Of a DNA stretch of 64,000 nucleotides, positions 57,901-64,000 are shown piece after piece. This stretch comes from Mimachlamys varia. Lineage: Eukaryota; Mollusca; Bivalvia; Pectinida; Pectinidae. The number at the start of each line of letters is the position of its first letter. Position 1 is the stretch's first letter. Where the stretch lies: contig OX392536.1 in the NCBI GenBank assembly GCA_947623455.1, forward strand, positions 14,689,282 to 14,753,281, in the 5' to 3' direction. The notes under the pieces are model-generated. The model had not been told where the DNA came from. It ran no database searches and worked only from the letters and a program-made list of their open reading frames with translations. Made by a program: the position numbers and the translations under genes.

Positions 57901-58775
57901 AAGTTGTGCGAGAAGTATACTGTAATAGGTTGTGAGAGATGTCTACTGTAGCAGGTGGTGAGAGAAATATACTGTAGTAAGTTGTGAGATATGTATACTG
58001 TAGTAGGTTGTGAGAGAAGTATACTGTAGTAGGTGGTGAGAGAAGTATACTGTAGTAGGTGATGAGAGATGTACATTGTATACTGTAGTAGGTTGTGAGA
58101 GATGTATACTGTAGTAGGTTGTGAGAGATGTTTACTGTAGTAGGTTGTGAAATATGTATACTGTAGTAGGTTGTGAGAAATGTATACTGTAGTAGGTGGT
58201 GAGATATGTATACTGTAGTAGGTTGTGCCAGATGTATACTGTAGCAGGTTGTGAGATATGTATACTGTAGTAGGTTGTGCCAGATGTATACTGTAGCAGG
58301 TTGTGAGATATGTATACTGTAGTAGGTTGTGCCAGATGTATACTGTAGCAGGTTGTGAGATATGTATACTGTAGTAGGTTGTGAGATATGTATACTGTAG
58401 CAGGTTGTGAGATATGTATACTGTAGTAGGTGGTGAGAGATGTATACTGTAGTAGGTGGTGAGAAATGCATACTGTAGTAGGTTGTGAGAGATGTATACT
58501 GTAGTAGGTGGTGAGAGTATACTGTAGTAGGTGGGGAGAGATGTATACTGTAGTAGGTGGGGAGAGATGTATACTGTAGTAGGTGGTGAGAAAAGTAACT
58601 AGTAGTTTGTCAGAGAAGTATACTAGTAGGTTGTGAGAGATGTATACTATAGTAGGTTGTGAGAGATGTATACAATAGTAGGTTTTGGGAGATTTAAACT
58701 ATAGTAGGCTGTGAGAGATTTATACTAATATATATATATAGTAGGTTGTGAGAGATTTATACTATTGTGACGAGC
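42110..58775. repeat. 26-bp satellite array (about 640 copies) with nested higher-order repeats
   Basis: Unit: GTATACTGTAGTAGG, then TTGT or TGGT, then GAGAGA or GAGATA or GTGAGA, total 26 bp. The plus strand has one C and about nine G per unit. The minus strand has no stop in any frame of the consensus unit, so frames up to 995 codons appear there, all giving the same 26-residue period (YTSLTTYYSIHLSQ and on) because three units make 78 bases. These are not genes. Higher-order blocks are marked by a variant GTCGGAGATATGTTTACTG at 45371, 46330, 46641, 48226, 49289, 49600, 50984 and later, and by TACATTGTATACTG at about 50366, 52060, 53365, 54962, 56745 and 58072. Units at both edges are diverged; the array ends in a short (TA)n. 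Confidence 0.97.
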
Positions 58776-59217
58776 GAGTGTTAACCTATCCAGTTGTTTA
58801 TTTGTACATAAGTTACACAGTTCATAATGTTACGATACCTGTTTACTTCCGTGTTTTAGTTCACTCTCGGTGTCAATTTTAAGCTTGTAAGATAGCGTGA
58901 TCAGCGCGCATACTATCCAAACGTCATGGAGACCAAGGTATGAAAGCGAGATTATAGGCGGCGCTACTTTCGGTTCTCGGGGGGTATTAATAAAGATACC
59001 ACACACCCTGCTGGCGGGAAAGTCACTTTTTTAAAAACAAGTGTTGGATGCAGGGTCAAACGTTATGATTTAGAATATACCTCGTATAAATCTTAAACAA
59101 GAGAATACAATAACGGTTATATAAGATCTAGATAGCACACATGTGTTCTTCTCAAAAATATATAATCGTTACACATAAACATGCATACACTAGTTAGCAA
59201 GGTTTTTGTCAATGGAT
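58776..59217. other. Non-coding stretch after the array
   Basis: No gene seen. GC-richer from 58780 to 59030, with ATTAATAAAGATACC near 58985; this could be an LTR remnant but no partner was found. Confidence 0.35.
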
Positions 59218-59266
59218 GACTCGGGCTCATACCTAGGGCGCCGGATCAGGGAGGACCGGTAGGGCT
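59218..59266 (-). repeat. 50-bp conserved block, copy 2
   Basis: Inverted match to 24112-24161 (GACTCGGGCTCATACCTAGG to ACCGGTAGGGCT). See copy 1. Confidence 0.7.
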
Positions 59267-60029
59267 AAATTGCTGAATACTCTTGCACGCACGTTAAAAT
59301 ACATACATGATATATATGGTCTCAGTAAACAGAGCTAAATGGTGACAGAGATTGCTACTGAGATCATTACACATTAATCTACTTAATCAAATTTTGAAAT
59401 AATAGAGGTAATTATATAGATATAGAATCCTCAGATAGACAATAGGTTTCTGCACCGTCTTTGTTCCGACATCAGGCGGGGAGTTCCGATCAATATAAAA
59501 TCCCACAGTAATCCAGCGCCATATCTAGTTGAAAATTTTAATTGATATTATTGGTAAAACTTAATAAACTAACTATTAGGTCTTAAGATTTACACACAGT
59601 AAAAAAAGGAGTAAAGTTATGATTCATCTGCTGTCCGCCTTGTCTAAGATGCTTATAACAACCAAACTAACATATAACATAACAAATTCAACTATGTACC
59701 AAAGGTTCCCCCGGATACCCAGGGAGACTACACCAGGGTGGGTTACTACTGACCCATCTATTAATTGGTGTATACTGAGGTCCCAAGAGGTTTAGGGCCT
59801 CCTCCTCTTCCATCCCATTGCAACCAGATAACGTACGAGAATATTAAATTCAGATTAATCATAAAATTAAATTGATAAGACCCGCTACAGTCACAGCTTC
59901 TCACCTCGCCAGGTGCACTTATTAAAGTGAATGATCTGTGTAGTTGTGGGAATAAAACAACACGAGCACTGCAAGCGGAGGCATGATACGCCCGTCGTAC
60001 CCTATCGGAAGTATAATGGTATGGAAACA
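59267..60029. other. Non-coding stretch
   Basis: An 89-codon minus-strand frame (60030-59761) has an ATG but no domain. Nothing else recognised. Confidence 0.4.
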
Positions 60030-61000
60030 CAAAGAAAGTTCTGACACTTTCTACATAATATTCGAAAAGTACATCACATACAAAGTCCTAAAGAGCCATA
60101 ACTCTAGTAAATATTGTCAAATTGAACTGTCATTAAGGAAAACACAACTTCGTGTCATGATGATTAAACCTATCAAGTTTTGAAGATATCGATTGAAAAC
60201 TGTAGAAGATCTCCGGACAAACAACAATTTACAACAGAAATGCATTTTCTATATAAATGCTTATATGTTGCAATTGCAACTATGCGATGCTGTTACGCAA
60301 AAAGTTGAAATAACTCAACAAAACCCGTAATATATGTTAAATATTATAGATATTCGAAGTACCATACAAAATTTTAGAAGAATTGAAGAAAAAGCAAAAC
60401 AGTTTTGACATTTTTTACATATGGTCTGAAATTGCATCAGATACGGAGTTCCAAAGGGCCATAACTCTAGTAAATGTTGTTGAAACAAACTGTTATTCAG
60501 GAAAACACAACTTCATGTCATGATGATGAAGCCTAGCAAGTTTGAAAGATATCGGTTGAAAACCGTAGGAGAAGATCTCCGGACAAAACAACAGTTTACA
60601 ACAGAAATGCATTTTCTACATAAAGCCTATATTTTCCAATTGCAATTATGCAACGCTGTTACGAGAAAAGTTGAAATAACTCAACAAAACCCGTAATATA
60701 TGTTAAATATTATAGATATTCGAAGTACCATACAAAATTTTAGAGAAATTGAAGAAAAAGCAAAAACGTTTTGACATTTTTTACATAAGGTCTGAAATTG
60801 CATCGGATACGGAGTTCCAAAGGGCCATAACTCTAGTAAATGTTTTTGAAACAAACTGTTATTCAGGAAAACACAACTACATGTCATGATGATTAAGCCT
60901 AGCAAGTTTGAAAGATATCGGTTGAAAACTGTAGGAGTAGATCACCGGACAAAACAACAGTTTACAACAGAAATGCATTTTCTACATAACGCCTATATGA
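60030..61000. repeat. 362-366-bp tandem repeats (about 2.7 copies)
   Basis: GCCATAACTCTAGTAAAT occurs at 60096, 60458 and 60824. Other shared landmarks are GAAAACACAACTTCRTGTCA, GAAGATCTCCGGACAAA, TTACAACAGAAATGCATTTT and TTAAATATTATAGATATTCG. Copies two and three are closest to each other. I associate the AGGGCCATAACTCTAG motif with a very abundant bivalve repeat. Non-coding; frames here are chance. Confidence 0.85.
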
Positions 61001-61427
61001 TGAATAGGAAATGAGAGTTCTGCATCAACCCGTCCCTCTTTATTTATAGTAAATCCCTCCCTGGCGGGATGGATCGGTGAGGGACCAGTGAGGGATGAGG
61101 GACTAAAACTATATTTGGACCATCTCGGTTTTTCCTATTTACCTGGTGGAGATAGTGAGGAATGAGGGACTGCTTGAATCAAGTTTATTTTTAGAGCAAC
61201 CGCTTCGGTCCGCTTCTACTTCTGAGGTTATTTATAGCCAGAATTAGGTTTTTCATCGTTATACACATAAGTTGACGTTTGCCTTATAATATTAATGAGA
61301 AGGTATAACCTTAGTGAGGGATATACTTTACGTCAGGTATATTTATAACAAGTCTAAACATGATGCGTGTTACCTCAGATTAGCATATAAAACTATGAAA
61401 AGTAGATAAGTGATTCATTCTTCAATT
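61001..61427. other. Spacer left of the Polinton-like genes, possible element terminus
   Basis: No gene. AGTGAGGGATGAGGGACT at 61087-61104 recurs as AGTGAGGAATGAGGGACT at 61154-61171. If the element's inverted terminus is present it should lie here, but its partner would be beyond the right edge. Confidence 0.3.
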
Positions 61428-62535
61428 ATGGGTTGGAAGGAACACTTGGAAAATATCTACGAGGAAGGTTGGTAAATACAAGGTTGGTCATCACGCCATT
61501 CGTCGATTTCTTCAAGATGTTGATGCCTACAGCTTACAGCGTCCTCTACGCTACAAGTTTAAGACTAGAAAAGTAATATCTCAAGGTATTGATGCTTTAT
61601 GGGACGTGGATCTTGCTGATGTATTCAACCTAGAGAAGGACAACGATGGGATGCGTTTCTTATTCGTTGCCATCGATGTGTTTTCGCGTCATTTATGGGT
61701 TACTCCTTTGAAAAATAAACAACACAAGTTTATCATTGACGGATTCAAACATATCTTTGGTCAAGGCAGAAAACCACAAGAAGTCAGATCGGATCCGGGT
61801 AGTGAATGGAAAAATAGATGGGTAAAACAATGCCTAGACAAAGAGGGAGTCGGACATTACGTCACTCATAACGTCACTCATGCTAACTATGCTGAAAGAG
61901 TTATCAGGACATTGAAAGCGCTGATGTATCGTTATTTCACTCACAACCGGACCAAACTACTTAGATGTTTTACAAGACAGTGTTCGAAATTACAATGCAA
62001 GACCTCACAGTGCTCTAGATGGTAAATCGCCGGATGATATTAAGAAATCAAACCAAGCACTGGTGTGGAAACATTTGTACGTAGACACAAAAAAGCCTAA
62101 GGCAACGAGAAAAAATATTCCTCCAAAACCATTTAAGTATAAGATAGGAGATGTAGTACGAATATCGAGTAACACACGTACGTTTCAGCGCGATTACGAA
62201 CAGAAATGGACGGAAGAAGTGTTCACCATCAACGCACGATACATACGACAAGGTATACCCATCTACAAAATTGCGGACTACGACGGAGACCCGATTAAAT
62301 GAACGTTTTACAACAGCGAGCTACAAAAGGTTAGTAAAGGGAGAGACGATATGTTCAAAGTGGAAAAAGTGTTGAAACGTCGCAAGAGAAATGGAATATC
62401 GGATGTCTACGTCAAATGGCTGGGTTACCCTAAAAGTTCAATAGCTGGATCAAAGAAAGTGATATGGAAGACATTTAGCCAATGGTATAAAAAGACCAAG
62501 ATACTCCTTTCCTCGTCATTTGTGCTTCGTACGTG
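61428..62535 (+). pseudogene. Polinton/Maverick-type integrase with chromodomain, broken
   Basis: The retroviral-type (rve) integrase joins element ends to host DNA. An ATG at 61428 gives a short family-like start (MGWKEHLENIYEEG) that stops at once; the main frame is open from about 61470. It shows the first catalytic aspartate in WDVDLADVF (61600-61625), the second in VRSDPGSEWKNRWVK (61785-61825) and the glutamate in ANYAERVIRTLK (61884-61920), so the DDE triad is present. A one-base shift at about 61955 moves the C-terminal part to another frame (LDVLQDSVRNYNARPHSALD and on, to 62300). A TGA at 62300-62302 interrupts it. The chromodomain follows: FKVEKVLKRRKRNGISDVYV, KWLGYP at 62351-62433, then another shift before its W-containing end near 62440-62510. 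Chromodomain integrases belong to Polintons and Gypsy chromoviruses; sequence style and the ATPase next door favour Polinton. It cannot make a full protein. Confidence 0.85.
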
Positions 62536-62556
62536 GAAGGATTAACATCGATCAAA

Positions 62557-63618
62557 ATGAGACATAAGTGTAACTTGTGCGCAAAAGAATATTCTCGAGC
62601 TCAAGATTTGCTTCGGCATAAGAGAGATAAACATATAATCCAAGATGAAAATATTTTCTCCAAGCAACAAGTGCCGCGGATGCCGCAAGAAGTGCCGCAG
62701 GTGACGCAAGAAGTGCCGCAGGTGCCGCTAGAAGTGCCGCAGGTGTCGCAAGAAGTGCCGCGGGTGCCGCAAGAAGTGCCGTCGGTGCCGCAAGAAGTTC
62801 CGCAGAAAGTGTCGCAGGTGCCGCAGAAAGTGCCGCAGGTGCCGCAAGAAATGCCGCAGAAAGTGCCGCAAGATTTTGTCTTGAAGCACCCATTCACAGC
62901 TAATGTATCCGGACCTACATCCTGTGGGAAGAAATTTTTAGTCAAGATGCTTCTTCAACAATGCACAGACATAATATCACCTCTTCCACAGAGAATTATA
63001 TGGCTTTACAAAAGATGGCAGCCTCTGTATGATATCATAAAATCTACAGTCTTGCCAACCGTAGAATTCATACAAGGGATCCCTATAGATATAGAACAGG
63101 ACTCGTTTCTAGACATCAGCATCAGAAACCTTATCGTGATAGATGACCTCATGTCTACGGCTTCAAAAGATCCTCGTATTAATGAGTTATTTACGGAAGG
63201 CAGTCATCATAGAAATCTATCAATCAATCAAAATCTGTACTACAACAAAGACCCCACACAAAGGAGGAACTGTCACTACTTGGTAGTGTTCAATAATCCA
63301 GTGGATAGACAACAAATCATTATCTTAGCTACACAGATGTATCCATGGAAATCACACTATTTCCTACATCAATTTGACCAAGCTGTTGCTTACCCTTATG
63401 GCTATCTGATGATAGATTTGAAACAAATCACTCCAGAATCATTACGTTTGCTTGGTAATGTGTTCAGCCAATATAAAAGGGGTTCAAGACGAGAAGTTGT
63501 TCATTCTGAAAAAGACAGCCGAGGAGAGCAGACGTATTCTGAGGGGCAGAGGCAAGAAATTGATCATTCAGACAACGGCAGCCGTAGAAAACAACCCAAT
63601 AAATCAGAATATCTTTGA
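62557..63618 (+). CDS. C2H2 zinc-finger / P-loop ATPase, Polinton-like packaging-ATPase candidate
   Basis: 353 residues from the ATG at 62557 (context AAAATGAG); the frame is open 8 codons upstream but without ATG. Residues 5-26 are a C2H2 finger (C5, C8, H21, H26). Residues 38-105 are about a dozen V-P-Q-E/K-V-like repeats, probably a flexible linker. From 107 a P-loop NTPase follows: Walker A SGPTSCGKK at 118-126, Walker B NLIVIDDL at 191-198, then LFTEGSHHRNLS and the polar NQNLYYNK block (224-231), FNNPVDRQQI and AYPYGYLMIDLKQ. The C-terminal 35 residues are charged. Such ATPases pump DNA into capsids in Polinton/adintovirus-like elements; that role is inferred from fold and the integrase beside it. 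Oddity: the residue after the Walker A lysine is lysine (K126) where Ser/Thr normally binds Mg, so activity is doubtful although the frame is whole. Minus-strand frames 62552-62893 and 62601-62945 are shadows of the repeats. Confidence 0.75.
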   Translation: MRHKCNLCAKEYSRAQDLLRHKRDKHIIQDENIFSKQQVPRMPQEVPQVTQEVPQVPLEVPQVSQEVPRVPQEVPSVPQEVPQKVSQVPQKVPQVPQEMPQKVPQDFVLKHPFTANVSGPTSCGKKFLVKMLLQQCTDIISPLPQRIIWLYKRWQPLYDIIKSTVLPTVEFIQGIPIDIEQDSFLDISIRNLIVIDDLMSTASKDPRINELFTEGSHHRNLSINQNLYYNKDPTQRRNCHYLVVFNNPVDRQQIIILATQMYPWKSHYFLHQFDQAVAYPYGYLMIDLKQITPESLRLLGNVFSQYKRGSRREVVHSEKDSRGEQTYSEGQRQEIDHSDNGSRRKQPNKSEYL

Positions 63619-63632
63619 TTTCCTATAATACA

Positions 63633-64000
63633 ATGGAAGGTAAAGTGCATTCATGTGATGATTGTGGACTGGTTTTTGAAATCAGTCACGACTTACAAAA
63701 CATATTAAGCATTGGTGTCCCGATCAATTCCCATCAAAGCGGAAGATTGAAGAAGTCAATGAAACTGCACCTCGTAAAAAGATTCGTTATGAAAGAATGC
63801 TATCGGACGACAGCGATGATGATTCGATTTTTGGGGGAGGAAGATCCTAGTGTGTATATGAAATTCGCTCAAATAGCAAAGGAACGGAACGAAGAGGAAT
63901 GGCAGAAGAAGCGGGACAAGTATGTGAAGGAAGGGCTGTCTGAATCAGAAGCAGAAAAAAGAGCAAGCATGAAACTTAATTTTCGAGCTTTCGAAAACGT
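63633..64000 (+). pseudogene. Zinc-finger protein of the Polinton-like element, frameshifted, runs off the window
   Basis: An ATG at 63633, 14 bases after the ATPase stop, opens MEGKVHSCDDCGLVFEISHD, the first half of a C2H2 finger. The frame stays open to the window edge, but between about 63695 and 63838 another frame is the better protein: it reads HIKHWCP, completing the finger with H and C, then RKKIRYERMLSDDSDDDS, a basic then acidic stretch. After about 63838 the first frame is again protein-like (YMKFAQIAKERNEEEWQKKR, YVKEGLSESEAEKRASMKL). Two compensating indels thus scramble about 47 residues. I recall this charged helical type next to such ATPases in invertebrate genomes but know no function. 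Truncated by the window. Confidence 0.6.

Noticed and set aside
43487..58471. Very long minus-strand reading frames (up to 995 codons) as genes
   Set aside because: They are products of a stop-free 26-bp unit and start and stop wherever a unit mutates; no start context, splice sites or domains.
42110..58775. let-7 microRNA genes in the array
   Set aside because: Only the central 12 bases match; the seed start is absent and no precursor hairpin is formed by the units.
61606..62025. Integrase as an intact 139-residue protein
   Set aside because: The apparent start is GTG, the protein clearly extends upstream, and the C-terminal part lies in another frame, so the frame is only a fragment.
62552..62945. 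Two minus-strand frames rich in alanine or cysteine
   Set aside because: They are antisense to the V-P-Q repeat and zinc-finger region of the ATPase, which has clear motifs on the plus strand.

Overview
The window reads as nuclear DNA of an invertebrate, most likely a marine mollusc and probably a bivalve. Reasons: AT-rich intron-bearing style sequence with no operons, a protostome-type neuropeptide GPCR of the sex-peptide/myoinhibitory-peptide receptor group, dispersed short repeats of a kind I associate with bivalve genomes (for example the GGGCCATAACTCTAG repeat and a tRNA-headed SINE), and Ty3/Gypsy, CR1/Jockey-like and Polinton-like remnants. The species cannot be named from the sequence alone.

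Layout. 1-6063 is a 34-bp satellite array already running at the left edge, abutting a broken TTF-type zinc-finger exon (6075-6400, minus). 6.4-16.5 kb is mostly non-coding DNA with a fold-back element, a decayed CR1/Jockey-like LINE (11.5-13.0 kb, minus), a MITE-like element (R1), three possible exons with a Mutator-transposase-like zinc motif, and a tRNA-derived SINE. 16.87-20.79 kb is a 45-bp satellite split by a 470-bp dispersed element (R2). 20.8-26.9 kb holds small repeats, a clear 330-bp MITE, a GT microsatellite, a second fold-back and three perfect TGACGTCA octamers. 26966-28117 is the one convincing intact cellular gene, an intronless class A GPCR. 30.5-38.3 kb is a nest of broken retroelements: an LTR/primer-site remnant, a reverse transcriptase fragment, R1 copy 2, Gypsy element A (plus strand, interrupted by R2 copy 2) and Gypsy element B (minus strand, lacking its RT core), the two Gypsies meeting tail to tail near 35.8 kb. 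40.98-41.75 kb holds 310-bp direct repeats. 42.1-58.77 kb is a huge 26-bp satellite with nested higher-order structure. 60.03-61.0 kb has 362-366-bp tandem repeats. From 61.4 kb to the right edge runs the start of a Polinton/Maverick-like element: a broken chromodomain integrase, an intact zinc-finger/P-loop ATPase ORF, and a frameshifted zinc-finger protein that leaves the window.

Working together. Apart from the GPCR there is no gene set acting as a pathway. The window is a repeat-rich, heterochromatin-like stretch in which about 26 kb (roughly 40%) is three unrelated satellites and most of the rest is nested mobile DNA. The long reading frames inside the satellites come from the repeat period and are not treated as genes. 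The most interesting items are the zinc-finger/P-loop ATPase module, the dispersed R2 element that carries paired CRE octamers into new sites, the higher-order structure and strong strand asymmetry of the 26-bp array, and a set of fold-backs capped by GCGAAGC-type mini-hairpins.
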